A stretch of DNA of 64,000 nt from Pseudomonas sp. LP_7_YM. Its GTDB lineage: Bacteria; Pseudomonadota; Gammaproteobacteria; Pseudomonadales; Pseudomonadaceae. Of this stretch, positions 54,813-64,000 are shown one piece after another. The position numbers and the translations under genes were made by a program. Each line of letters begins with the position of its first letter. Position 1 is the stretch's first letter. A model generated the notes under the pieces. The model saw only the letters and a list, made by a program, of their open reading frames with translations, had not been told where the DNA came from and did no database searches. The stretch is taken from assembly GCF_004364435.1 (NCBI RefSeq), contig NZ_SOCT01000005.1, forward strand, positions 248,001-312,000, in the 5' to 3' direction.

Positions 54813-56126
54813 TTATCCTTGAGTGCGACACCATTGGGCCGGATCACTAGGGCGACCCTGCTGACGAATAGCGAAATACAATGCCGGAGTGTCCTGACCG
54901 CCACCGCTGTTGCCCACGGTGGAGATCGCCTCTCCGGCTTTAACAACGTCCCCAGCTTCCTTCAACAGACTCTGGTTGTGACCGTACAGACTCAAATAGC
55001 CGTTGCCGTGGTCGAGAATGACCAGAAGGCCTGCCCCGCGCAACCAGTCGGCGAAGACCACCCGACCGCCATGCACAGCGCGTACCTGACTGCCTGCGGC
55101 AGCGCTGATCATCACGCCATCCCACTTGGTCCGCTCGTCATCACCGCGGCTTTCACCGAAACGTGCCAACAATCGACCATCGACAGGCCAAGGAAGTTTT
55201 CCCTTTGCCTGTTCAAAAGCACCACCAAAGGACTGCCCGGTGCTGGAAACCATCGCGCCGGGCGCTTTGGTCGGTCGGTGAGGGGCTTCATCACTGTTGT
55301 CCTTGCCGCGACTTTTCGCCAGCGCTTCCTGTTGCTCACGCTGGCGCTTCTCGGCTTCCTGCTGGGCCAGCAGCGCTTTCTGACGCGCTTCCTCGGCTTC
55401 ACGCGCCTGACGCGCGAGCGTTTCTTCGATGGTCTTAAGGACTTTGGTCAGATCGTTCTGATCTTGCTGACGGGCCTGTAGCTTCTGGTCGCGAGCCTTG
55501 TAGTCCTGATTCAGCTTGGCCAGTGCGACCTGACGCTCCTGGCGAACGGTATCGAGTTGGGACTTCTGGTCATCCAGCGAGCTTTTCTGCACCAGCAGCT
55601 GCGCTTGCTGCAGGTCGATGTCTTTCTCGACTTCAGCCAGCTGGCGCAGGGTTTCATTGAACGTACGCAGCTGCTCAAGGCGGGCCTTGCTCAGGTAATC
55701 GTAGTAGGTCAGGGTGCGGGCAAACTTTTCGGGGTTCTGCTGATTGAGCAGCAGCTTGAGGTATTCCTGACGGCCGCTCTGATAGGCAGCGCGGGCCTGA
55801 ATTGCAATCAGCCGTTGCTGTTCAACCCGGGCGCTTTGGAGTTTTTTTTTCTCCTGGTCGAGCCGCTGAAGCTCGACTTCACTCTTTTTTAGTTCTTTTT
55901 GCAGGGCCTCCACCTGCTTTTCCAGCTTGCCCATCTCGGTTTCAGTTGTGCGCAGATCTTTCTGCACGCCGGATTTTTCTTCCTGAAGCTGGCTCAATGC
56001 CTTTTTCAGTTCAGTAATGTCCTGACGCGTGGCATCCAGCTGTTTTTGGGTTTGTGCGCGCTCATCGTCGGCAAAGGCCGGATTGAGCAGACAAATCAAA
56101 GCAAGGGCGATCAGGGCGCGGAGCAT
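54813..56126 (-). CDS. envC: Murein hydrolase activator EnvC-type protein
   Basis: ATG 56126 gives 437 residues with a signal peptide (MLRALIALALICLLNPAFA). A long coiled coil (about 20-260, Lys/Glu/Gln-rich) binds FtsEX in relatives, and a C-terminal LytM domain follows (GVMISAAAGSQVRAVHGG, HGNGYLSLYGHN). The HxH-type zinc ligands of active M23 peptidases are not all seen, so it activates amidases instead of cleaving. It is upstream of ctpA in the same operon. Confidence 0.92.
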   Translation of the reverse strand: MLRALIALALICLLNPAFADDERAQTQKQLDATRQDITELKKALSQLQEEKSGVQKDLRTTETEMGKLEKQVEALQKELKKSEVELQRLDQEKKKLQSARVEQQRLIAIQARAAYQSGRQEYLKLLLNQQNPEKFARTLTYYDYLSKARLEQLRTFNETLRQLAEVEKDIDLQQAQLLVQKSSLDDQKSQLDTVRQERQVALAKLNQDYKARDQKLQARQQDQNDLTKVLKTIEETLARQAREAEEARQKALLAQQEAEKRQREQQEALAKSRGKDNSDEAPHRPTKAPGAMVSSTGQSFGGAFEQAKGKLPWPVDGRLLARFGESRGDDERTKWDGVMISAAAGSQVRAVHGGRVVFADWLRGAGLLVILDHGNGYLSLYGHNQSLLKEAGDVVKAGEAISTVGNSGGGQDTPALYFAIRQQGRPSDPAQWCRTQG

Positions 56127-56223
56127 GAGGTCGGGCGATACCAGGAATAAAGACGGGGTTAGTATGCCCGCCGAAGGCTGCAAAAAAAACGCTCATAAGG
56201 CGCTGCTTTCAGACATTTCATAC

Positions 56224-56259
56224 AAAAAACCGGCCTGTCAGCGACAGACAGACCGGTTT
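56224..56259 (-). terminator. Terminator of gpmI
   Basis: Stem AAACCGG-CCTGTC/GACAGA-CCGGTTT with an A-run on the plus strand (T-run on the minus strand), eight bases past the gpmI stop. Confidence 0.85.
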
Positions 56260-56267
56260 GAGACAAC

Positions 56268-57815
56268 TTAGTTAGCAACCAGAATCGTTTTGCCCGTCAT
56301 CTCCTGCGGGACTTCCATGCCCAGCAACGTCAGCATGGTTGGCGCCACATCTGCCAGAACGCCACCTTCACGGACCTTCAGGTCGCGTTTGCCAACGTAG
56401 ATGAACGGCACCGGCTCGGTGGTGTGAGCCGTGTGCGGCTGGTGCGTCTTCTCGTCGGTCATTTGCTCGACGTTGCCGTGGTCAGCGGTGATCAGCGCCT
56501 CTCCACCGACCTTTTCCAGCGCCTGGGTGATGCGACCGACGCACACGTCCAGGCACTCGACTGCCTTGATCGCCGCTTCCATGATGCCGCTGTGGCCCAC
56601 CATGTCACCGTTGGCGTAATTGACGATGATCACGTCGAAACGCTGGTTTTCGATGGCATCGACGATCTTGTCGGTGACTTCCGGTGCGCTCATTTCTGGC
56701 TGCAGGTCGTAGGTCGCGACCTTGGGTGACGGAATCAGGATGCGCTCTTCGCCTGGAAACGGTTCTTCCCGACCACCGGAAAAGAAGAAGGTCACGTGGG
56801 CGTATTTTTCGGTTTCGGCGATGCGCAGCTGGGTCTTGCCGTTCTTCGACAGGTACTCACCAAGCACGTTCTGCAGGCTGCCTTTGACGAACGCGGCCGG
56901 TGCCGGGATGTTCGCGGCGTATTGGGTCAGCATCACGAAACCGGCCAGTTTTGGCTGGCGGGCGCGGGCGAAGTCCTTGAAATCGTCTTCGACGAATACG
57001 CGAGTCAGCTCACGGGCGCGGTCGGCGCGGAAGTTCATGAACACCACGGCGTCGCCGTCATCCACCCTGACTTGCTCACCAATGCGGGTGGCTTTGACGA
57101 ACTCGTCGTTTTCATCGCGCCCGTAGGCAGCGTCCAGACCGGCCTTGGGGGTGTCCGCCTGGAATTCGGACGTGCCGTCGACGATCAGGTTGTAGGCCGA
57201 CTCGACGCGATCCCAACGATTGTCGCGGTCCATCGCGAAGTAGCGACCGATGAGGGTCGCCGTGCGGCCCTTGCCCAGACGCCCGTAGGCCGTTTCCATT
57301 GTGTCGAGGTATTTGTGCGCGCTGCGTGGTGGGGTATCGCGACCATCAAGGAAGGCGTGTACGTAGATCTTCCCGGCGCCGCGCTTGGCCGCCAGTTCAA
57401 CCATGGCCACCAGGTGATCTTCGTGGCTGTGCACGCCGCCATCGGAGAGTAGCCCCATGATATGCACGGCTTTGCCGCTGCTTACAGCGTCGTCCACTGC
57501 TTTGCAGAGGACCGGGTTCTCGAAGAACTCGCCGTCCTTGATAGCTTTGGTGACCCGAGTGAAATCCTGATACACCACGCGCCCGGCACCCAGGTTCATG
57601 TGGCCGACTTCGGAGTTGCCCATCTGTCCGTCAGGCAGACCGACATCCATGCCCGAACCGGAGATCAGGCCATTGGGCATGGTCTTGTAGAGGCGATCGA
57701 AGACCGGCATCTTCTTTTCGGCCGTTGCCGAGTAGACCGCATTGCCGTCCTGGCTTTCGCTGTGACCGAAGCCATCCAGGATGATCAGAACCAAAGGTTT
57801 AGGCGTGGTAGTCAT
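56268..57815 (-). CDS. gpmI: 2,3-bisphosphoglycerate-independent phosphoglycerate mutase GpmI
   Basis: Start ATG 57815 ([17 protein letters not shown]) gives 515 residues, the usual length. The enzyme interconverts 3- and 2-phosphoglycerate using two manganese ions. Visible are ILDGFGHSE (first Asp), the phosphoserine nucleophile region [14 protein letters not shown], and the later ALITADHGN and [12 protein letters not shown] metal ligands. It is monocistronic with its own terminator and faces the rhodanese gene. Confidence 0.96.
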   Translation of the reverse strand: MTTTPKPLVLIILDGFGHSESQDGNAVYSATAEKKMPVFDRLYKTMPNGLISGSGMDVGLPDGQMGNSEVGHMNLGAGRVVYQDFTRVTKAIKDGEFFENPVLCKAVDDAVSSGKAVHIMGLLSDGGVHSHEDHLVAMVELAAKRGAGKIYVHAFLDGRDTPPRSAHKYLDTMETAYGRLGKGRTATLIGRYFAMDRDNRWDRVESAYNLIVDGTSEFQADTPKAGLDAAYGRDENDEFVKATRIGEQVRVDDGDAVVFMNFRADRARELTRVFVEDDFKDFARARQPKLAGFVMLTQYAANIPAPAAFVKGSLQNVLGEYLSKNGKTQLRIAETEKYAHVTFFFSGGREEPFPGEERILIPSPKVATYDLQPEMSAPEVTDKIVDAIENQRFDVIIVNYANGDMVGHSGIMEAAIKAVECLDVCVGRITQALEKVGGEALITADHGNVEQMTDEKTHQPHTAHTTEPVPFIYVGKRDLKVREGGVLADVAPTMLTLLGMEVPQEMTGKTILVAN

Positions 57816-57960
57816 GAATCCCACTCTTGGCTAATAGGTGAAGTAGAAAAAAGATCGGCATTTTAGGTTGAAGTTCAAACCGCGTCACTGCCGTACGGGC
57901 TTTGGCCGACCTTGGGGGCTGTGTATACTGGCCGACATTTTAACGCCCTGGAACCTGATG

Positions 57961-58374
57961 ATGGTTGCTCACCTGATTGAATTTGCCACGAACCACTATT
58001 TACTGGCTGGCGCTTTTGTCATCCTGCTGGCGCTGTTGATTGCATCGGAGCTTAGCAAAGGCGGCCGCAGCCTGAGCACCGGTGAGCTGACCGCACTGGT
58101 CAACCGCGATGAAGCGGTCGTCATTGATGTGCGCCCCAAGAAGGACTACACCAGCGGGCATATCGTCGGTGCCTTGAGCTTTCCACAGGACAAAGTCATG
58201 TCCCGGACCGCAGAGCTTGAGAAGTACAAGCCCAAAACACTGATCATCGTCGATGCCGCAGGTCAGCATGCCGGCCATATTGCCAGCGAACTGCTCAAAG
58301 CCGGCTTTACTGCTGCCAAGCTGTCGGGCGGTGTTTCCTCGTGGCGCAGTGACAACCTGCCTCTGGTGAAATGA
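57961..58374 (+). CDS. Rhodanese-like membrane protein without catalytic cysteine
   Basis: Start ATG 57961 (MVAHLIEF) or 57958 is used; GGAA lies upstream. An N-terminal membrane helix (YLLAGAFVILLALLIAS) precedes a rhodanese domain (AVVIDVRPKKDYTSGHIVGALSFP). The usual active-site loop Cys is replaced (LIIVDAAGQHAGHIASEL), so sulfur transfer is unlikely. It sits one base before grxC and resembles YibN, which lies beside grxC-secB in many gamma-proteobacteria. Confidence 0.88.
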   Translation: MVAHLIEFATNHYLLAGAFVILLALLIASELSKGGRSLSTGELTALVNRDEAVVIDVRPKKDYTSGHIVGALSFPQDKVMSRTAELEKYKPKTLIIVDAAGQHAGHIASELLKAGFTAAKLSGGVSSWRSDNLPLVK

Positions 58375-58375
58375 A

Positions 58376-58630
58376 ATGGCTGATGTCGTCGTCTACTCCA
58401 GCGATTATTGCCCTTATTGCTCTCGCGCCAAGTACCTGCTCGAGAGCAAAAACGTCGACTTCGAGGAAATCAAAGTCGACGGCAAGCCACAGATTCGCGC
58501 TGAAATGACCAAAAAGGCCGGGCGCAGTTCGGTTCCGCAGATATGGATCGGTTCGGTTCATGTCGGCGGGTGCGACGACCTGTTTGCACTGGAGCGCGCC
58601 GGCAAGCTCGACGCGCTGCTGAGCGCATGA
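58376..58630 (+). CDS. grxC: Glutaredoxin GrxC
   Basis: The 84-residue glutaredoxin 3 has the redox centre CPYC in YSSDYCPYCSRAKYLL and the cis-Pro region SSVPQIWIGSVHVGGCDD. It reduces disulfides and glutathione-mixed disulfides using glutathione. It is the middle gene of the rhodanese-grxC-secB group. Confidence 0.96.
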   Translation: MADVVVYSSDYCPYCSRAKYLLESKNVDFEEIKVDGKPQIRAEMTKKAGRSSVPQIWIGSVHVGGCDDLFALERAGKLDALLSA

Positions 58631-58723
58631 ATTCGAGCCAGAGCGTGTAAGGAGCCGCCCAGGCGCACTCCTCATTACGCGTTCTGAAACCCTACAAGAC
58701 CTCAAGAGTGAGAAGGATCTGAG

Positions 58724-59215
58724 ATGACCGATCAAACGAACAACGGCGCTACCTCCAGCGAAGAAGCTCCACAGTTTTCCCTGCAACGCATCTACGTGCG
58801 TGACCTGTCTTTCGAAGCGCCAAAAAGCCCGGCGATCTTCCGTCAGGAGTGGACCCCAAGCGTCAGCCTGGACCTGAACACTCGTCAGAAAGAGCTGGAA
58901 AACGATTTCTACGAAGTCGTGCTGACGCTGTCGGTCGAAGTGAAAAACGGTGATGAAATCGCCTTCATCGCTGAAGTGCAGCAGGCCGGTATCTTCCTGA
59001 TCAAGGGCCTGGACGCTTCCTCCATGAGCCACACACTGGGCGCGTTCTGCCCGAACATTTTGTTCCCGTACGCGCGCGAAACCATCGACAGCCTGGTTGT
59101 CCGTGGCTCGTTCCCGGCCTTGATGCTGGCTCCGGTGAACTTCGATGCGCTGTACGCTCAAGAGCTGCAGCGCATGCAGGACGCAGGCGAAACGCCGTCA
59201 CCTACCGTTCAGTAA
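58724..59215 (+). CDS. secB: Protein-export chaperone SecB
   Basis: The 163-residue chaperone holds preproteins unfolded for SecA. Conserved segments are [33 protein letters not shown] and [14 protein letters not shown]. Start ATG 58724 follows AGAAGGATCTGAG. It ends with a strong terminator. Confidence 0.97.
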   Translation: MTDQTNNGATSSEEAPQFSLQRIYVRDLSFEAPKSPAIFRQEWTPSVSLDLNTRQKELENDFYEVVLTLSVEVKNGDEIAFIAEVQQAGIFLIKGLDASSMSHTLGAFCPNILFPYARETIDSLVVRGSFPALMLAPVNFDALYAQELQRMQDAGETPSPTVQ

Positions 59216-59232
59216 GCATCAATGCTGCATTG

Positions 59233-59262
59233 AAAAAGCGCCTGTGATGGGCGCTTTTTTAT
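59233..59262 (+). terminator. Terminator after secB
   Basis: Stem AAAAAGCGCC/GGCGCTTTTT with loop TGTGATG followed by T residues. Confidence 0.92.
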
Positions 59263-59290
59263 TGGAGATCCACCTGACAGCTCAGATCTT

Positions 59291-59383
59291 GCGTAGGAGC
59301 AAATTCATTCGCGCTGCGGTGGTACATCCGGTAGCTATCTATGGGACGCACGATTTTCGCGAATGAATTCGCTCCCGCAGGGG
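59291..59383. repeat. Intergenic inverted repeat, GAATTCATTCGC family, copy E
   Basis: Ends GCGTAGGAGCAAATTCATTCGCG and CGCGAATGAATTCGCTCCCGC bound about 45 unrelated core bases between secB and trmL. Confidence 0.85.
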
Positions 59384-59421
59384 ATTGCGTCTGACCGGAG
59401 AGCGGGGGCGCTGCTGGAGTG

Positions 59422-59877
59422 TTACTTGAACCCCAGCTGCCGCCACCCCTCATACACTGCAACGGCCACGGTGTTGGACAGATTCAGGCTGCGGCAGCCC
59501 TCGCGCATGGGCAGGCGCAGGCGTTGATCGCTCGACAGCGGATCCAGCACATCAGCTGGCAGGCCACGGCTTTCCGGGCCGAAGAGAAATGCATCGCCTT
59601 GCTGAAATGCCGCGTCGTGAAAGGGCCGCGAGCCTTTTGTGGTAAAAGCGAACAGGCGCGGGTCGCCAATGCTTTCCAGGCAGCTGGCCAGATCGGCATG
59701 TCGCTGGAGCGTGGCGTACTCATGGTAGTCGAGGCCCGCGCGGCGCAGGCGTTTGTCATCCAGTTCGAAGCCCAGGGGCTCGATCAAATGCAGGTTGCAG
59801 CCACTGTTGGCGCAGAGCCTGATGATGTTGCCGGTATTCGGCGGAATTTCTGGTTGAAAAAGGATCACGTGAAACAT
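59422..59877 (-). CDS. trmL: tRNA (cytidine(34)-2'-O)-methyltransferase TrmL
   Basis: ATG 59877 gives 151 residues beginning [20 protein letters not shown], the SPOUT-family start. The knotted SAM site shows [10 protein letters not shown] and [15 protein letters not shown]. TrmL methylates the wobble base of certain leucine tRNAs. The open frame runs further 5' only because it overlaps the divergent gene; the family start is clear. It overlaps the divergent gene's start by two bases. Confidence 0.95.
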   Translation of the reverse strand: MFHVILFQPEIPPNTGNIIRLCANSGCNLHLIEPLGFELDDKRLRRAGLDYHEYATLQRHADLASCLESIGDPRLFAFTTKGSRPFHDAAFQQGDAFLFGPESRGLPADVLDPLSSDQRLRLPMREGCRSLNLSNTVAVAVYEGWRQLGFK

Positions 59878-60316
59878 GCACGGCTCCGAACGAAAGGACG
59901 GCAGGCATTCTACTCCCGAAGAAGACCCGAGACCGAAGCTCTGGCGGCGGTTTTTGGGGTCGATTGCGATATTTGGCGTCATGGTCGGCTTGATGATCGG
60001 CCGACTGACGACGCCGGACCCTGTAGAGCTGCAGCGCGTCGAGGTATTGCCGGAAGGCGTGGCGGTCTGGTTCAACCGTGAACCGCAACTGCATGGCGAA
60101 ATGATCGACGGTGCCGTGGCCTTGTTGTTCAGCGCAAAAGGTAACGCGCAACGTGGCGAGTTGAAGCTCAATGGTCGGGATGTGCGTTGGAGGGTGCAGA
60201 AGAGCGATAAGGGCCTGTTGCTGAACCTGGTGGCGGCCCGTCCGTTGCACGGCGATTGGCACGGTGCAGCTCAGGACGGGCGCTGGAGACTGGAGGTCAG
60301 TCTCCGGGAGGAATAA
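59876..60316 (+). CDS. Conserved hypothetical membrane-anchored protein, 146 residues
   Basis: The divergent start at 59876 overlaps the trmL start. A single membrane helix lies near residues 25-45 ([16 protein letters not shown]) after a charged N-terminus. The rest forms a soluble domain of about 100 residues ([41 protein letters not shown]), beta-rich by pattern. No family is recognised. Location beside trmL in Pseudomonas suggests a conserved but unnamed gene. Confidence 0.72.
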   Translation: MHGSERKDGRHSTPEEDPRPKLWRRFLGSIAIFGVMVGLMIGRLTTPDPVELQRVEVLPEGVAVWFNREPQLHGEMIDGAVALLFSAKGNAQRGELKLNGRDVRWRVQKSDKGLLLNLVAARPLHGDWHGAAQDGRWRLEVSLREE

Positions 60317-60791
60317 AAGAGGGGAATCCCCGGCCTGCCTGTACCAAGGTCCCCAAAACTGGTGATGATTAACCTATTGCAGAGCGCGTGCCAGTTTTGC
60401 TCAATCGTTTCAGAAACGTCTAAAAATGGTCCCCGGCCCCCTGTACTCGCGCGCGCTGACATTTTTTCGGAGCAGGAAACAGCTTTGACGCATCGTCAGG
60501 TCCGGTGACGCTTTGCAGACTCGGCTTTTATCTGCACGCTATTTGTGCGTTTTCTGTTCCGGCACGCCAAAGTGATGCACCCGGCGCGCGCAAGCCCGAA
60601 GGTGAGCACGACTTCATTGGGTCAAGACTCGTGACACCGACAGATGAGGCCGTGGAAGGGGTGGTATCTATGTTGTTTATCTATTCTAAATCCTGACAAA
60701 ACCGACCCATTTGATATGAGTAATTTGAGCTTTTAGTGGCGGGCTTTCTGAATAAGCTCGGTTGTCCATTCAAAGTTTCAAGGCCTCTATC
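60317..60791. other. 475-base gap before the toxin-like gene
   Basis: It contains an inverted repeat AAAACTGG/CCAGTTTT (60355-60362 and 60391-60398) and two copies of GGTCCCC (60349-60355 and near 60428-60434). A frame at 60505-60696 has no ribosome site. No hrp-box (GGAACC...CCAC) was found before ATG 60792. Confidence 0.45.
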
Positions 60792-63700
60792 ATGTCCCAA
60801 TCAATGGGCTCATCTGCACGTTCCCTCACTGGTTTTTCTCAACAAAGCGAACGTTTTACCGCTGTCGGCAGCAAGATTCCGCAGTGGCTTATCGATGCTT
60901 CGCCAGCTACCCATGGCGCGCTCCGTGAGGCTGGCGGCATGCGGCTTGACTGGTTCGAGCGTGCCCGGCAATCGTTGCCCGACGTCGTTAAATCGCTCAA
61001 GCAGGAGCACGCGCTCTATCGCTACAGCGAACAGAAACTCAGGCAAGTGCTGGTGGACCTTCCAGCGCTTGAAGCATTTGCCGAACCCTTGCTGGTTGCC
61101 GCTCTACAAAAGCGTTTCGGACTGCGCGTGGATGTACGCAAGACCTGGCTGTTCCACGCCAGCCGGGTTCATGTCGACGATTCGTTTGCAGGCGCCTCCA
61201 GAGATCCGTTGGTCCAGTTGCAAAAGTCGCTCACAGCCGCAACTCAAACGCTCCTGCATGCTGCGCTGCAGAACTTTGAATCCTGGGAAACCGCTGCCGG
61301 GGCGATGGACCTGGATGCCCGGCAGAAGGCTGCTATTTATGATCGCTATCCGGTGTCCGGAATAAGCGTGACCGGCACAGCTCTGGCGATTGCTCCCGAA
61401 GCATTCGCGACACTGTGCCGCGAGCTGGATTTGGGAGGTCAATACCAGAAAAAGATCGATGCGTTTCTCAACCCGCCATCAAAGCCTGGCGACGCACCGG
61501 ACGCCGCTGCCTACAATCGCCGCGGGCTTTTGAAGCGGGTTGAGCAAGCGGCGTTTAGGGTCCAGGTGCATCTGGCTTATATGAAAGGCCAGATCGGCGA
61601 GGGCCTGTACCATGCCTTGCTCAACGTAGCGCGCAACCGCAAAAGCGTCGAGTTGGACGGCCAGCCTGTCACATGCAGTTTCCTGCGGCTCTGGGACATT
61701 GAATTGGCGGGCATCGTAGCTGTTGGCAAGGCCCGTGAAAGCGCCGACACTGAGCAAAGCCTGGTCGTTTATGTCCCCGACGACCCCGTATGCCCGCTCA
61801 AAGAGTACGCGTCCAGTGCAGCGTTCACAGAAGCGCTGCGCGACAGGATGCTGGTGGACGGCTATCTGGATTTCTTTCAGCGCTTTATCCCTGCCCGCCA
61901 TCGGGCTGAACTGTTCGCAAAGCTGGGCAAGTGCTTGCGCCCAAGCGTCTGGAACAAGGACCGGGGCTGGTACGAGCAGCAGGTAGACAGGAACGCGAAG
62001 CTGCATCTGCGAGACCACGGCTTTGCCAATGGGCTTTTGACCGCACTCGTCGAGCAGAAAGCCAGCGTGCTCAAGGATGATGCTCTGTTTCATGCAGTGC
62101 CAACGGCGGACGAAGATCAGAAAACCGTCGATCAACGTGTGCATTACTTCGAAAGTCTTGCGTTGCAGGCACTGAACCTGGTGGGTTTCGTGGTGCCGCC
62201 GGTAGGCGCGGTAATGATGGCGGTGACGGCCGCTCAGTTGGCGGATGAGGTGTTCGAGGGGATCGACAGCTGGACCCGTGGTGAATGGGATCAGGGCTGG
62301 GGATACCTTATGGACGTGGCCGAGAACGTGGCGCTGATGGCGGCTCTTGGCGCGGCACATCAAGGTGCAGGAGCCCCCGTGCTTGAAAGGATGACGGTCG
62401 AGACACCTTCCTTTATCGAGGACCTCACGCAAGTCGAGTTGCCCGATGGTGAAACTCGTTTATGGAAGCCTGATCTTGCGCCCTTTGCCCACGATACCGT
62501 CTTGCCCGAAGGTTTGAAGCCGGACGAGTTCGGGATCTATCACTATCAGGACAAAACCTGGATTTCGGTCGAAGACAGGGTTTATGCCGTCAAGCAGTCC
62601 GCTGCGCAGGGACAGTTTCACATCGAGCACCCCACCAGGGCCCTTGGCTATGAACCACCGCTGAGTCACAACGGGGTTGGAGCCTGGCTGCATCCTGGCG
62701 ATCAACCGCTTGCGTGGGAGGGGCTGAAGTTATTCCGACGACTTGGACACACGGCTGTCGGTTTTTCTGATGCCACTGCCCGGCGCATCCTTCAGGTCAG
62801 CGACACCCACGAGGCCGTTCTGCGAAGAATGCTGGTCGAGAATGAGCGTCCCCCAGCGTTACTGGAGGACACGATACGGCGCTTCCAGCTCGATCAAGAC
62901 ATACAGCGCAGCGTTCAAGCTGATGAGTCTGTTCTCGACCAGGCTGCGTTGTTCGAGTCGCGCTACCGAACCATGTCACTGACTCGGCAAACTCATGCCA
63001 CGACGATAACGCGCAGCTATCCGCGCTTGCCGGCGACGATCGCCAACGAACTCGTCCGTCACGCGTCACCGGCGCAATTGGAGGAACTGGCTCAAGGTCG
63101 TGTGCCGTTACGGATCGCCGAGGAAATTCGGGTGTATCAACAGCAGGTCAGATTGGCGAGAGCCTATGAGGGACTGTTCCTGAAGTCGGTGGACAATCAG
63201 GACACCGACAGGTTGATCCTGCACACCCTCGAACACCTCTCTGGCTGGTCCTCCCAACTGCGCCTGGAAGTCAGGGACGGGAGTTTTTACGGTGCCTTGA
63301 TCGACGCTGTCGGGCCTGTCGATGCGACGGTTCGCAGAATCCTGGTCAGACACATCGATGGCTATGAAGCCTTCAATGAGCGAGGCATCGGGCTCAATGG
63401 ACGCGACAACCTCTACTCGGCGGTGCTGCATGCCCTGCCCGACGCGCCACGTGCTGCCTTGGGCTTCCCCGGCACCTGGGACAGCCCGAAGCTCAAGCTT
63501 GCGATCCAGAATGGCCCATTGCTGCCGCGGGACACGCTGCGTACCGTTTTCAAGATGCAGCCCGCAAAACCGGGGCCAAGGTCGCCCATGCGCCTGGCTG
63601 ACGGTCGACCGGGTTACCCGCTGAGCGGCAGGGGGGCGATGCAGGGGTTCATTGCCCGGGACACGTTGCTGGACCTTATCCGAATCGCTGGCATTACCGC

Positions 63701-64000
63701 CACTGACAGATCAGCCGAGCAGGTTCTGATGGCACTTGAGAGTGCAGGGATGAGCCGCCAGCAGATTCACCAGCGGCTGACTCAAGTCCTGGATGAGCAT
63801 AGCGCTCTGGATATCAATATACGTGCGTGGGGTGACGAATCGGCCTCGATGCCCGATCTAAACCTGCGCGAGGCCAGCCGCAGTGCCATCCAGGATGCAA
63901 TATGGCGGCACTGGTCTGAAAATGCTTTGTCCGAAATCACCCCCGACCCTCGCGCCCTACGCCTGGAGAGCATCGTCATCAGCGACTTCCCGCCGGTGCT
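60792..64000 (+). CDS. Large dermonecrotic-toxin-like (DUF6543) protein, N-terminal part
   Basis: An uninterrupted frame of 1069 codons starts at ATG 60792 and leaves the window. The first half has PQWLIDASPATHGALREAG and YPVSGISVTGTALAIAPEAF, and a central hydrophobic helical hairpin (ALNLVGFVVPPVGAVMMAVTAAQLADEVFEGIDSW, cited as GFVVPPVGAVMMAV) typical of DUF6543 Pseudomonas proteins, some of which carry leucine-rich repeats and a NEL ubiquitin-ligase end. The last residues (ALRLESIVISDFPPV) look like the start of a leucine-rich repeat. The rest, and whether the enzyme domain is present, is unseen. The assigned family is from pattern memory. Confidence 0.72.
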   Translation, partial: MSQSMGSSARSLTGFSQQSERFTAVGSKIPQWLIDASPATHGALREAGGMRLDWFERARQSLPDVVKSLKQEHALYRYSEQKLRQVLVDLPALEAFAEPLLVAALQKRFGLRVDVRKTWLFHASRVHVDDSFAGASRDPLVQLQKSLTAATQTLLHAALQNFESWETAAGAMDLDARQKAAIYDRYPVSGISVTGTALAIAPEAFATLCRELDLGGQYQKKIDAFLNPPSKPGDAPDAAAYNRRGLLKRVEQAAFRVQVHLAYMKGQIGEGLYHALLNVARNRKSVELDGQPVTCSFLRLWDIELAGIVAVGKARESADTEQSLVVYVPDDPVCPLKEYASSAAFTEALRDRMLVDGYLDFFQRFIPARHRAELFAKLGKCLRPSVWNKDRGWYEQQVDRNAKLHLRDHGFANGLLTALVEQKASVLKDDALFHAVPTADEDQKTVDQRVHYFESLALQALNLVGFVVPPVGAVMMAVTAAQLADEVFEGIDSWTRGEWDQGWGYLMDVAENVALMAALGAAHQGAGAPVLERMTVETPSFIEDLTQVELPDGETRLWKPDLAPFAHDTVLPEGLKPDEFGIYHYQDKTWISVEDRVYAVKQSAAQGQFHIEHPTRALGYEPPLSHNGVGAWLHPGDQPLAWEGLKLFRRLGHTAVGFSDATARRILQVSDTHEAVLRRMLVENERPPALLEDTIRRFQLDQDIQRSVQADESVLDQAALFESRYRTMSLTRQTHATTITRSYPRLPATIANELVRHASPAQLEELAQGRVPLRIAEEIRVYQQQVRLARAYEGLFLKSVDNQDTDRLILHTLEHLSGWSSQLRLEVRDGSFYGALIDAVGPVDATVRRILVRHIDGYEAFNERGIGLNGRDNLYSAVLHALPDAPRAALGFPGTWDSPKLKLAIQNGPLLPRDTLRTVFKMQPAKPGPRSPMRLADGRPGYPLSGRGAMQGFIARDTLLDLIRIAGITATDRSAEQVLMALESAGMSRQQIHQRLTQVLDEHSALDINIRAWGDESASMPDLNLREASRSAIQDAIWRHWSENALSEITPDPRALRLESIVISDFPPV

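Noticed and set aside
60505..60696. A 63-codon frame before the toxin-like gene
   Set aside because: No ribosome site and no protein-like pattern.
60317..60791. hrp-box (GGAACC-n16-CCAC) search upstream of the large toxin-like gene
   Set aside because: No such element was found, so type III regulation is not claimed.

Overview
The window is a contiguous stretch of a Pseudomonas chromosome. This rests on high-GC coding, genus-typical gene neighbourhoods (nudE/cysQ, a rhamnose-precursor operon beside dctB/dctD-like genes, hisP-type ABC genes, yggX-mutY-asmA, hisBHAF, ctpA-envC-gpmI, grxC-secB-trmL), an OprD-family porin, and many palindromic intergenic repeats of the kind common in the P. syringae/P. 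fluorescens groups. From memory, much of the core order matches the PA5127-PA5170 neighbourhood of P. aeruginosa. The species cannot be fixed from the sequence alone.

Layout. 0-8.2 kb: end of nudE, cysQ, a thioesterase-like gene, a DctD/DctB-like two-component system, and the dTDP-L-rhamnose operon rfbBACD on the minus strand. 8.4-12.8 kb: a kinase/peptidase-like/aminotransferase fusion and agmatine deiminase. 13-17 kb: OprD porin, AraC regulator, XapX-type membrane peptide, quinone oxidoreductase. 17-18.6 kb: small hypotheticals and an XRE regulator. 18.7-23.4 kb: a catabolic cluster of LysR regulator, CoA transferase, HMG-CoA-lyase-family enzyme and MFS importer. 23.4-28.4 kb: chemoreceptor, membrane protein, DUF3597, DUF3077 and KTSC-like small genes, then a frameshifted SnoaL-like gene.

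28.9-33.8 kb is the clearest accessory region. It lies against an intact tRNA-Thr gene and holds two further partial copies of the tRNA 3' end at 28986 and 31134. These divide it into two small, AT-richer modules. The outer one carries a large P-loop ATPase (resembling the Sll1717 family) and a small membrane protein. The inner one carries a 45-residue protein, tandem hairpins, a winged-helix-like protein, a secreted small protein and an XRE regulator. No integrase is visible.

34-43.3 kb: methyltransferase, a basic amino acid ABC transporter (hisPJQM type), a GABA-type permease, cytochrome b561, tRNA-Phe, yggX and mutY. 43.4-51.3 kb: asmA, an oxalate/formate-type MFS transporter and the histidine genes hisB-hisH-(DUF2164)-hisA-hisF. 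51.7-60.3 kb: a periplasmic binding protein, then cell-envelope and central genes (YibQ-like deacetylase, ctpA, envC, gpmI, rhodanese, grxC, secB, trmL). From 60.8 kb to the right edge runs the first 1069 codons of a very large protein resembling the dermonecrotic-toxin-like (DUF6543) family, whose C-terminus lies outside the window.

Functional links: rfbBACD makes dTDP-L-rhamnose for surface polysaccharide. The LysR-CoA transferase-lyase-MFS genes look like a complete uptake and cleavage route for a branched dicarboxylic acid. hisBHAF supplies the middle of histidine synthesis. ctpA, envC and the deacetylase form a cell-wall turnover group.
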